Below are positions 29,036 to 37,458 of a stretch of 42,855 nucleotides of DNA, in pieces. Source of the DNA: Akkermansia muciniphila (GTDB lineage Bacteria; Verrucomicrobiota; Verrucomicrobiia; Chthoniobacterales; Chthoniobacteraceae); assembly GCA_945883955.1 (NCBI GenBank), contig CAMCYN010000007.1, positions 1 through 42,855 on the forward strand, in the 5' to 3' direction. Position numbers and translations under genes: made by a program. How positions within the stretch are numbered: the first letter of the stretch is position 1; each line of letters starts with the position of its first letter. The notes under the pieces are model-generated. The model was not told the origin of the DNA. It ran no database searches and was given only the letters and a program-made list of their open reading frames with translations.

Positions 29036-29480
29036 ATGAATCTCGGATTCCCCTCTTCCTCGCCTATTTCGCTATTCCGCTCGTCGATCGCCCTCCTCGG
29101 AGTCGCAAACCTTTCCGCTGCGGACTCCACTCGCTCGGCGACGGTTGCCTCCGGGCCCTCTGTCACGGCGGCTGAACCTGTTCTCGAGCCGCTTTTCAAC
29201 GGCAAAGACCTCACCAATTTCAGAGCCGAGGAATCGAAAGATTTCTGGCGGATCGAGAACGGAATCCTCATTGGCGAAAACAATTCGGCCCTGAAGGCTA
29301 ACTATCTACCATTAAGGAATATCGCGACTTCGTTCTAGAATTCGATGTGCGCTGGAAAGGCACCTCAGAACGCGGGGTCGATACCGGCATCGAAATGCGT
29401 AAACCGAAGATCCAGCTCCAACTCGGCACCTCGGGAAGCCTGAACCCCGTACGGGCCTCGCGTTACGGATCCACGGTGCC
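29036..29480 (+). pseudogene. DUF1080 (3-keto-disaccharide hydrolase-like) pseudogene, frameshifted and 3'-truncated
   Basis: Frame 1: ...VLEPLFNGKDLTNFRAEESKDFWRIENGILIGENNSALKANYL; after about 29310 the frame shifts to IKEYRDFVLEFDVRWKGTSERGVDTGIEMRKPKIQLQLGTSGSLNP, then homology stops. Confidence 0.8.
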
Positions 29481-29512
29481 CTCCCCTACTCCTCCCCTAC
29501 TCCTCCCCTACT
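29480..29512. repeat. Three exact tandem copies of an 11-mer (CCTCCCCTACT)
   Basis: 29480-29490, 29491-29501 and 29502-29512 are identical; the response-regulator stop codon (29508-29510) lies inside the array. Confidence 0.9.
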
Positions 29513-30197
29513 CCAGCCGGTAACCGAGCCCGTGTACCGTTAGCAGGTGGCGCGGCTCCGACGGTGTCCCCTCGATCTTCTGGCGTAACTTCACAATCAA
29601 CTGATCCAGCGTGCGTGTAGTCCCGTAGTATTCCACGCCCCAGACCTCGTTCAGAATCGCTTCCCGCGAAATGGCGCGCCCTCGCTCCCGGAACAAGAAC
29701 GCCAGCACCTTGAGTTCCCTCGGGGTCAGCTCAAACTTCCGACTCCCGAGCTGTCCGCGCAGCGCCCGGCAATCAATCACCACGTTCCCAAACGTGATCT
29801 CCTCCGGACAATCCGGCGCGACCGAATTCACCTCCACACGCCGCAGGAGCGCCTGTACACGGGCGAGTAGTTCCCTTAATCCAAAGGGCTTGGTCACATA
29901 ATCGTCCGCCCCGAGCTCCAGCCCGAGCACCTTGTCGATCTCCTGTCCCTTGGCCGAAAGCATCAGGATCGGCACCCGATTTTTGGCACCGCGAATCTCG
30001 CGGCAAAGGTCATACCCGCTTTTGTGCGGCAACATAATATCGAGAATCACCAGAGCCGGTGGAGTTTGCCGGAGCATCCGCAGCGCCTGGGCGCCATCGC
30101 CGCATTCACTGACCTCATACCCTTCATCCCGCAGCGCATGGCAAAGTCCCAACCGGATATGCGCGTCATCTTCCACAACCAGGATCTGCTTTTTCAT
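29508..30197 (-). CDS. OmpR/PhoB-family response regulator
   Basis: From ATG 30197: MKKQILVVEDDAHIRLGLCHALRDEGYEV...LVILDIMLPHKSGYD...ADDYVTKPFGLRELLARVQALLRR...ELTPRELKVLAFLFRERGRAISREAILNEVWG...VHGLGYRLE. ATGA overlap with the kinase stop. The ORF-track extension to 31217 is an out-of-frame artefact. Confidence 0.95.
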   Translation of the reverse strand: MKKQILVVEDDAHIRLGLCHALRDEGYEVSECGDGAQALRMLRQTPPALVILDIMLPHKSGYDLCREIRGAKNRVPILMLSAKGQEIDKVLGLELGADDYVTKPFGLRELLARVQALLRRVEVNSVAPDCPEEITFGNVVIDCRALRGQLGSRKFELTPRELKVLAFLFRERGRAISREAILNEVWGVEYYGTTRTLDQLIVKLRQKIEGTPSEPRHLLTVHGLGYRLE

Positions 30198-32347
30198 GCG
30201 GTAACAAAGAGAGCTAACGGCAGGCGCAGCGTGAACACACTGCCGCCCCCGGCACGGCTCTGGTAAGTGATATCGCCTCCGTGTTCGTTGGCGTGCCGAC
30301 GTGCCAGCGTCAGCCCCAAGCCAGACCCCTGGATGCCACTCGAAAGCGAATCGTGGGCGCGATAAAACGGCTCGAATATTCGCCCTTCTTCTCCGGGAGG
30401 CACGCCGCCACCACGATCCAGCACACTGGCACACACCCAGTTCCCATCCAGGTTCGTATGCAGCTCGATCTCCTTTTGCGGGCCGGAATATTTCTCCGCG
30501 TTGGAGAGCAGATTGATCAGGATTTGGGAAAGCGCATCCGCATCGCCCATAATCCAGTACGGCCCGGGCTCCGCCTGCCACCGGGTCTGAAACCCGTTTT
30601 CCTGCAGGTGCAACTCCTGTCTCTCCCACAAGCCCGAGACCAGTTCGTGAAAATCCAGGCGGCTCTGGGGGTGCGGAGCGCGATTTCGATCCAGCCGGGC
30701 GAAATCCAGTACGTTGTTGATGAGCCGGGTGAGCCGCTCGGCTTCCACCAGAATGATCCGCAAATATTGCGTCCGTCTTTCGGGGTCCGTGCGGCCGCCC
30801 AACATCATCTCGGCAAACATCCGGATGGAAGTCAGCGGTGTCTTCAATTCGTGGGACACATTGGAAACAAAGTCCGCCTTCTTCTGCGCCAGCAACACCT
30901 GTCGCCGTGCATCCGCAAACACCAGCCAGCCGCCGCTGGTTATGGCCGCGAGGGCCGTCGCCACCAGCAGATAAAAGGTCCGGCGAACGGTCCGTGCGTT
31001 TTCCGAGAGTTGTTCCGGCCGTGCCAGATACAGGACGGCTTCCCAGTGGGGCAGAACTTCGCCGATCTCCGTGGCCACAAAGGGACGTTTCCAGTCGGGG
31101 ATAGACGCAGCGTGCTTCATTCCGACTACGGGCCGCGCCTTGTCGTCCAGCAACGCCATCAAAAATTCGCCGCTCCCCCGTCCTCCATACCCCGAGGCCG
31201 GGAATGCTTCCGCCCACAGATCACTCAGATTCGCCGCATCAATGACGCATCCAAACACCAGTTCCGGCGTCTGGGGCGGGCGCATCCACAGAATCAACTC
31301 CGGTCTGTCCTGCACAAAACGCGTGATCATACCTTCGGAACTGCCTTCGGTAAGTGCCCGGAAAGCCGTGGTGGCGGGAATCAGTTGCGAATAAACGGCG
31401 CGTTCGTTTGCGGCAATTAACTGCTGCGGCGCCACGTTTCGCGTCATGGGCATCGGCGCGGATTTTGAATCGGCCACCGCCGCCATTGCCGGCATAGCCC
31501 GGGCGGCAGAAGCCTGGGGCACTGGGTTGGCCGGCATCGGCGGTACCGCTCCGGGCGGTACAGCTCCAGACACGTCCTTGGCTCTGGAAGCGACCTCAGG
31601 GTTTTCCTTCGACGCCTTTGCTTTCGACATCATCGCAGGGGCCCCGCCTGAAACTCCTAGGACCTTATCCAACGCTTTGGCCTCCGCGACCATCGGAGCT
31701 TCGGATGGCTTGGCTAACTGCGAAACAGGTGCCTGTCTCTGCAAAGCTACGGATTTCGTTTCAAGCCTCCTGGACTCTGCGACTTCAGATTTCGCCAAAG
31801 CCTTTTCAATGGAAGATTCCCTTTTGCTTCCCACAAGAGACGCAACCCCAGTCAGCACCGAGGCTTCCGGAACACTGCCTTTTCGCAGCGCTTCCGGGCG
31901 GTTCAGATCGTCCAGCGCCACCCAGTAGACATCGGCGGACTGTCGATTGGATAAGAAGTCCCCGTTTTCGCGCAGGAACCGCTTCCAGTCTGGATGAGTT
32001 TCAGCCTCGGCTGGCATGGGAGAAAGCAGGCGCCCATCGGCTCCGAGGGAAAAGCCCACGGCATTTCTACGCCAGGCCGAGCTGAGAGCGGGCGCGAAAC
32101 TACCCGCTAGTTCCCGGGGAGAACGGGTAGCCAGCAATTGGCGTACAGTTTCGGAAAAAGCCCGGCGTTGTTCCTCAATCAAGGAGCGAACTGCCGTGGC
32201 CGCATTATCGGTTTCGCTCTGGTAAAGTTCGGCGGTACGAAGTTCGAGCACGATCTGCTGCTCCCTGGCGCTCTGGAGCGCGAGCCAGCCCAACAGGCCA
32301 CTCGGCAACAAAACCGCGATGAGGAAAATGAGGACGCTCTTTTTCAT
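30194..32347 (-). CDS. Membrane sensor histidine kinase with a long low-complexity Ala/Pro/Ser/Lys segment in its sensor region
   Basis: MKKSVLIFLIAVLLPSGLLGWLALQS (TM1); TM2 FYLLVATALAAITSGGWLVF; FVSNVSHELKTPLTSIRMFAEM; ILINLLSNAEKYSG; GSGLGLTLARRH. Confidence 0.93.
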   Translation of the reverse strand: MKKSVLIFLIAVLLPSGLLGWLALQSAREQQIVLELRTAELYQSETDNAATAVRSLIEEQRRAFSETVRQLLATRSPRELAGSFAPALSSAWRRNAVGFSLGADGRLLSPMPAEAETHPDWKRFLRENGDFLSNRQSADVYWVALDDLNRPEALRKGSVPEASVLTGVASLVGSKRESSIEKALAKSEVAESRRLETKSVALQRQAPVSQLAKPSEAPMVAEAKALDKVLGVSGGAPAMMSKAKASKENPEVASRAKDVSGAVPPGAVPPMPANPVPQASAARAMPAMAAVADSKSAPMPMTRNVAPQQLIAANERAVYSQLIPATTAFRALTEGSSEGMITRFVQDRPELILWMRPPQTPELVFGCVIDAANLSDLWAEAFPASGYGGRGSGEFLMALLDDKARPVVGMKHAASIPDWKRPFVATEIGEVLPHWEAVLYLARPEQLSENARTVRRTFYLLVATALAAITSGGWLVFADARRQVLLAQKKADFVSNVSHELKTPLTSIRMFAEMMLGGRTDPERRTQYLRIILVEAERLTRLINNVLDFARLDRNRAPHPQSRLDFHELVSGLWERQELHLQENGFQTRWQAEPGPYWIMGDADALSQILINLLSNAEKYSGPQKEIELHTNLDGNWVCASVLDRGGGVPPGEEGRIFEPFYRAHDSLSSGIQGSGLGLTLARRHANEHGGDITYQSRAGGGSVFTLRLPLALFVTA

Positions 32348-32428
32348 TCCGCTTACCCACCCTGTGTATCCCAAAGCAAAAACCGGCGCGACTGGTTATG
32401 CATCGCACCGGCATTCGCTTTCACCGAA

Positions 32429-33769
32429 CTACTTAGAAAGGGGAGCGCGACTGGCGTTTTTGTCCTGAAAACTCTCGGCCTTCATCTGTTTGACCCTGCT
32501 TTTAGGCAGACTGGCTCCACCTTCCAAAAGCTCCACATCCTCCTCCAAAGCTCGGAGATCCGACGATACTGCGGCGGCTTGCGCAGATCTTGGCGCTGCC
32601 TTGTACGACGTGATCTGCTGGCGGATGACCTTCGCCGCTTCCTGGGGTTTGCCTTCCTCGGCCAGCTTTAGCGCACGTTCCTTGGCGTCCCGATTGCGCC
32701 ACACATTCGCTTCCTTCGCCACCTCGCTCTGGATACTCGCCTCGGATTTCGCCGTCTCCTCCGTGAACCGCACCACCGCTTTCTGCTCCTGTTGAGCCGA
32801 TTTCCCGCTCGCGCTGTCCTCGTACTTCAACTCCACCGCCGCCACCTCCGTCGATTCCGTCCGCCCCTCGGTCACTTCGCACCGGGCCAGAAACCGGCGT
32901 TTGAGCGTTCCGAAATACTCTGGAAGCGTGATCTCCGCCAGGTTGTCCCCACAGGCAATCTCTGGATGTCCCAGAATTTCGCGGATCCGAACACCCTTCG
33001 GGGCCTGGATTCGGATGGTCACGCTACGCGCCACAATGCTCCGGGCACTTCCGAGTTCGTCCTCAAAAATCTTCGGCAGCTTCTCCGAATCCTGGACATA
33101 ATAATAATTGGCGGCACTCGCCTCGGCCAACCCCGCCATGAGGTCTTCGTTGTAATCGTCCCCGAGCCCGATGGTCGAAACACTCATGCCATCCTGCCGA
33201 AGGTGACGTCCCAGATCCGTCAAATCCGAAGTCCGGCTGGGACCGACGTTGGCAATCCCATCGGAAAGGAGGATCACCCGGTTCACCCGCTCGCGGTCCA
33301 GATGTTTGCGCAACTGCTGCGCCCCAAGCTGGACTCCGCTGTAAATGGCGGTACCGCCTCCAGGCTGAATCCGCTCAATCCGCCGCTTGATGGCCTCCCG
33401 ATCCCTGGAATCGAGTTTTTGAGAAGGCACTAGCACCTCGGCATTGTTGTCGTAAACAATCAGGGAAACGAAATCGTCCGGGCCGAGCTGATCGATTGCG
33501 ACGCAGGCGGCTTGCCGGGCTTTTTCGAGTTTGGCACCGGCCATAGATCCGCTGCGATCCAGTACAAGGGCCAGGTTCATCGGGGTTCGCTGAGGCTGGT
33601 CTGGGCGACGCCCCTCCAGTTCAACCTGGACGAGGACTTCGCGGGAGGCACCGCGCACGAGCCATTCGCGTTCGGGAGCCACGCGGAGCGTAAGCGCGTC
33701 ACCGGCGGCGAACAGTGGAGTTCCGAGTGAGGAAACGAGGGCGAGTAGTGAAAGAAGGGAATTCTTCAT
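32429..33769 (-). CDS. Secreted von Willebrand factor A domain protein
   Basis: From ATG 33769: signal peptide MKNSLLSLLALVSSLGTPLFAAG; MIDAS motif LALVLDRSGSMAGAKLEKARQA; GGGTAIYSGVQLGAQQL; VILLSDGIANVG. Confidence 0.92.
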   Translation of the reverse strand: MKNSLLSLLALVSSLGTPLFAAGDALTLRVAPEREWLVRGASREVLVQVELEGRRPDQPQRTPMNLALVLDRSGSMAGAKLEKARQAACVAIDQLGPDDFVSLIVYDNNAEVLVPSQKLDSRDREAIKRRIERIQPGGGTAIYSGVQLGAQQLRKHLDRERVNRVILLSDGIANVGPSRTSDLTDLGRHLRQDGMSVSTIGLGDDYNEDLMAGLAEASAANYYYVQDSEKLPKIFEDELGSARSIVARSVTIRIQAPKGVRIREILGHPEIACGDNLAEITLPEYFGTLKRRFLARCEVTEGRTESTEVAAVELKYEDSASGKSAQQEQKAVVRFTEETAKSEASIQSEVAKEANVWRNRDAKERALKLAEEGKPQEAAKVIRQQITSYKAAPRSAQAAAVSSDLRALEEDVELLEGGASLPKSRVKQMKAESFQDKNASRAPLSK

Positions 33770-33800
33770 GCCCCCGACGTTACCGGGCCGAGCTGGCGCG

Positions 33801-33840
33801 GTTGTCAGAGCGGGCTGCAAGTTTTGTCAAAAATTTGTCA
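33801..33840. promoter_or_regulatory. Phased TTGTCA direct repeats upstream of the VWA-HK-RR operon
   Basis: GTTGTCA (33801), TTTGTCA (33823), TTTGTCA (33834): spacings 22 and 11 bp. TTGTCAGAGC occurs exactly at 33802 and 33835 (33 bp = 3 x 11). Confidence 0.6.
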
Positions 33841-33899
33841 GAGCCTGACGCACGGATCGAAGACCCGTTTCGTTTTGCACACAACGGATCTGGCCGATT

Positions 33900-34013
33900 T
33901 CAGCGAAATACGGGAAGCTCCTCGAACTCAGCCCGTAACACCTCTGCTCGGCGCACCGAATCCGCTTCGTTTTCCAACAACGGCACCACCGCTGAGCTAT
34001 CCCATAATTTCAC
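33900..34013 (-). pseudogene. VapC-like PIN-domain fragment (N-terminal ~37 aa only)
   Basis: GTG at 34013: (M)KLWDSSAVVPLLENEADSVRRAEVLRAEFEELPVFR*. The xWDSSAVVPLL opening is typical of VapC. It overlaps the upstream gene stop as GTGA. Confidence 0.5.
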
Positions 34014-36283
34014 CTTCCCTCTTCTTTTTCAGCAAGTACCGCAGCCGCCAACCCGCTCCCCTCCCCAAGTTCCGGACACGGCGAACTCAAATTTCCAGCC
34101 GCCGTCGCCTCTGGCTTTTGCGTGGAAGAGCCGGGCTCTGTGCTGCAGGCGGCCAGTTCGAGATGTTTCTCGAGTTCCTTGTAGTTCACCTTGCCCGTGC
34201 CCAGACGCGGAATTTCCGACACCACCTTCAAATCCCTCGGTACGGCGATATTCGGGAGGTTCCGCACGCGCAGCGCCGCACGGATATCCTCCAGCGACAC
34301 CTTCGCTTCATTGGTCACCGCAATCAGCCGTTCCCCGCGATCCCCGTCCGGACGCGACACCACGGCCACCTGGCACCGGGCTCCGTATTGAGGAAAGGCT
34401 CCCGAAAGAGCGTCTTCGACGGCAGTCAGGCTCACCATTTCCCCACTGATTTTCGCAAAACGTTTCAGGCGACCGAGAATGAAAATGTACCCCTCTTCGT
34501 CCACCCGCACGATGTCTCCCGTATCGTACCAGCCCTCCGCGAGGCCCGGACTGGCCGCTGACATGTCCGCCTTCAAATAGCCTTTCATCACATTGGGGCC
34601 GCGCACCAGAAGCCGACCGCCCTCGGCCACTCCGTCCACCGCTTCAAGGTGATATTCCATACCGGGCAACAACCGGCCAGCCGAGCCGGGTTTGCCTTCC
34701 ATCGGGGTATTCACACTGACGCAGGGACTACACTCCGTCGCCCCGTACCCTTCCAGCACGCGCACTCCGAAACGTTGCGCCCACACGGCGGCCGTGGCGT
34801 CCTGGAGTTTCTCGGCGGCGGCGAACATCGTCCGCAAGGACCGGAAATCATAAGGGTGGGCCCGACGGGCGTACCCTTTGAGGAAGGTGTTCGTCCCAAT
34901 CATGATCGTGCAATCGGCGTTATAAAACACCGTGGGCACCACACGGTAATGCAGCGGCGACGGATAGATGAAGGTGTACATACCCCGGAGCAGCGGCAGG
35001 AGCACACCCACAGACAACCCGTAACTGTGGAAGATCGGCATCGCGTTAAAGAGCCGGTCGACTTCCACAAGATCGTTCACCTCAATCATCTGGCGCACGT
35101 TTGCGAGAATATTGCCGTGAGTCAGCTCGACGCCCTTCGGGACCCCTTCGGAACCGCTGGTGAACAGGATCACCGCCGTCCGATCCCCTGCCCGGCTGTC
35201 CGCGTCAGCCGCTCCCAGAATACGCGCCCCTTTCCGCAGAACGGGGAACCGGCTCAAGCCCCGGGTTCCAGCCCGGAAATCTTCGATAAAGATCAGGTCC
35301 AACCCCATCGAGGTGAGTGCGGCCGGATCTATCTTGGCCTGCTTGAGGAAAACCCGGGAGGTGATGATCTGCCTGACCTTCGCCAACTGAATACAGGCGA
35401 CCATACTCGCAGGCCCCACCGAGTAGTTTAAAAGCGCGGCTTCTTTTTCCAGAAGCCACAAACCCAGCAACACCACCGGGGCCGCCTTGATGTTGGGCAA
35501 CAGCACACCCACCCGAGGGTTGTTCACCTCGAGCACTTCGCTCAACTGCTCGGCGGCCGCCTCGCCCCGCTCCAGCAACTGGCGGTAGGTCAGCGTACCC
35601 ACAACATCCTCCAGCACCACCTTCCCCGGCAGTCGCCGGGCCGTTTCGATGATCCCCTCGGTTAACGTCTGCGGCCCAAACGCCATTTCCGTATCAAACC
35701 GCTGGCGCACCATTTTGTCCCGCAGCCAGCTGGTAAAAAATGCCCGCGACCGGGCGGCGTTCATGTGCCCCACGGGAGGCGGCGTCATCAGATGACTAAA
35801 ATGCGCACTGACCACCGGGCGCAGCTGCTTGCGATTTGGGTTGGGCGACGCCGGGAGCCGTTCCGCACCGCGCAAATAACAGGTCACCACCTTGGCCTTC
35901 GTTCTGTGCAACAAAAAACCCGTGCCTTCAAACAGCCGGAGCAAGCTGCCGGTTCGCGAAAGCCGACCTTCGGGGAAGAGAATGAGCCGGCCGCCTTTGG
36001 AAAGAAACTCCGCCATGTGCTTCAGTCCGTATGGCGAATCGGTATCGATGGGAAACGTGAACCGGTTGATCATGATCAGCCGGTGTACCCAGGAGGTTTG
36101 GGCTGTGCGCCGGGAGACCACGGTTTTCCAGTCCCCCTCCGTGCAGCTCAGTAAAAAGAGCCAGTCCAGCCACGACACATGGTTGGGGAGCAACAGCACC
36201 GGACCCGGGGTTCGCAGAACCTCGGGGTTAAAGGCGCGAAACCCGAAAAGCCAGCCAAGAAGCGAACGAAGAAGAGATTTCAT
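34010..36283 (-). CDS. Aas-like fusion: PlsC-type acyltransferase plus AMP-dependent acyl synthetase
   Basis: LLLPNHVSWLDWLFL (acyltransferase H(x4)D), LFPEGRLSRTGSL; AVILFTSGSEGVPKGVELTHGNI; VLEGYGATECSPCVSVN; GWYDTGDIVRVDEEGYIFILGRLKRFAKISGEMVSL. Confidence 0.93.
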   Translation of the reverse strand: MKSLLRSLLGWLFGFRAFNPEVLRTPGPVLLLPNHVSWLDWLFLLSCTEGDWKTVVSRRTAQTSWVHRLIMINRFTFPIDTDSPYGLKHMAEFLSKGGRLILFPEGRLSRTGSLLRLFEGTGFLLHRTKAKVVTCYLRGAERLPASPNPNRKQLRPVVSAHFSHLMTPPPVGHMNAARSRAFFTSWLRDKMVRQRFDTEMAFGPQTLTEGIIETARRLPGKVVLEDVVGTLTYRQLLERGEAAAEQLSEVLEVNNPRVGVLLPNIKAAPVVLLGLWLLEKEAALLNYSVGPASMVACIQLAKVRQIITSRVFLKQAKIDPAALTSMGLDLIFIEDFRAGTRGLSRFPVLRKGARILGAADADSRAGDRTAVILFTSGSEGVPKGVELTHGNILANVRQMIEVNDLVEVDRLFNAMPIFHSYGLSVGVLLPLLRGMYTFIYPSPLHYRVVPTVFYNADCTIMIGTNTFLKGYARRAHPYDFRSLRTMFAAAEKLQDATAAVWAQRFGVRVLEGYGATECSPCVSVNTPMEGKPGSAGRLLPGMEYHLEAVDGVAEGGRLLVRGPNVMKGYLKADMSAASPGLAEGWYDTGDIVRVDEEGYIFILGRLKRFAKISGEMVSLTAVEDALSGAFPQYGARCQVAVVSRPDGDRGERLIAVTNEAKVSLEDIRAALRVRNLPNIAVPRDLKVVSEIPRLGTGKVNYKELEKHLELAACSTEPGSSTQKPEATAAGNLSSPCPELGEGSGLAAAVLAEKEEGR

Positions 36284-36366
36284 AGAAAGAGGGGACGTTG
36301 GTTTCGCCACAATCTACCGCTCCGGACCGAATGGGGGTTAATCGATAAAACAGACCGAACTATTGT

Positions 36367-37290
36367 TTAAAGTGATGTCCGTCGACCTTTGGCCGGCTTG
36401 CTCGGCACCGGCCAACTGACCCCGTACGCCCGGGCCCGAGCCACACACTCGTTCACGACCTCCTGGTGCAGCGGGCTCAGAATTCCACGCCATAACACGA
36501 CCAGAACCAGCGGTTGAAATCCCTCCAACGGCAAGGCTCGTACGCCTGCGTGCAGTTTTCGCCCGGGAATATCTACGGTCACGCCGATCCCGAAGCCCCC
36601 GGCCACATAGGTTTCAATGAGATCGAGCGAATTGGCTTCGATACTCAGCGGCCAGGTCACTCCGCGTTTGGCGAGCCCCGCCTGAAACTGTCTGGTAATC
36701 GCCTCCCGCCCCGGCAACCCGATGAGCCCCTCGCCAATCCGGTCCCCACTCCACAACGCTTCCGCACTCGTCAGCGGACTCTTCTTTTCCACCAACAAAA
36801 CCAGCGGCAATTCCAGCAACCGTTCGTGCTGCATTCCAGGCCCCGGTTTTCCTTCCACCGTCGTAATGGCCAGATCGATCTCCGAACGTTCCAGCGCCCC
36901 GGTCACGTCGGATTGCATACCTCCGTACAAGGCCAGCTTCAGTCCCGGAAACCGCTCGCGCACCGCCCGCAGTAACTCGGGCAAATGATCCTTGAGCACA
37001 ATCGAGGACGCCGCCATTCGCACCAACTGCGAAGCTCCCCCGCTGACCGCATCCGCGACTTCGTTTAAGCGACTGAAGAACGGCTGGATAAACTCGTAAA
37101 GTTTCTCCCCCGGGGCCGTCAGCGCAAAAGGCCGCCTCTGGAACAGGGTCACTCCCAGATGATCCTCGAGTTGCAGGATTTGTCCGCTCACAGCGGGTTG
37201 CTGGATCCCGTACGGCATGTTCCGGACGGCCTCACTGATTCCGCCATGCCGTGCGACGTAATAGAATAATTCGAGATGGTGAACGTTCAT
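36367..37290 (-). CDS. LysR-family transcriptional regulator
   Basis: MNVHHLELFYYVARHGGISEAVRNMPYGIQQPAVSGQILQLEDHLGVTLFQRRPFALTAPGEKLYE. Confidence 0.93.
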   Translation of the reverse strand: MNVHHLELFYYVARHGGISEAVRNMPYGIQQPAVSGQILQLEDHLGVTLFQRRPFALTAPGEKLYEFIQPFFSRLNEVADAVSGGASQLVRMAASSIVLKDHLPELLRAVRERFPGLKLALYGGMQSDVTGALERSEIDLAITTVEGKPGPGMQHERLLELPLVLLVEKKSPLTSAEALWSGDRIGEGLIGLPGREAITRQFQAGLAKRGVTWPLSIEANSLDLIETYVAGGFGIGVTVDIPGRKLHAGVRALPLEGFQPLVLVVLWRGILSPLHQEVVNECVARARAYGVSWPVPSKPAKGRRTSL

Positions 37291-37458
37291 GGCCGAGTGA
37301 CCGCAGGCTACACCAACATGCCATCACCACCAAAGGTCTCTCATTTCTGGAGCGTCTGCGCACTCTGACCTTACCTGGGACAGAAGTGTGCTGGGAATTG
37401 GGTAGGTCACACTTTGCCTCTGCGGGAGGCTATGTGTCTTGGATTCCCGAAGAGGGCT

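Noticed and set aside
29508-31217. 569-aa ORF taken at face value
   Set aside because: Only the last 229 codons are the response regulator; the N-terminal part is an out-of-frame reading of the kinase gene on the same strand.
30281-31420. 379-aa plus-strand ORF
   Set aside because: Antisense to the well-supported sensor kinase; no recognisable motifs.
33900-34010. tRNA-like A-box (TAGCTCAGCGGTGG) and GTTCGAG on the minus strand
   Set aside because: D-stem does not pair properly and no cloverleaf forms; the same bases encode a better VapC N-terminus.
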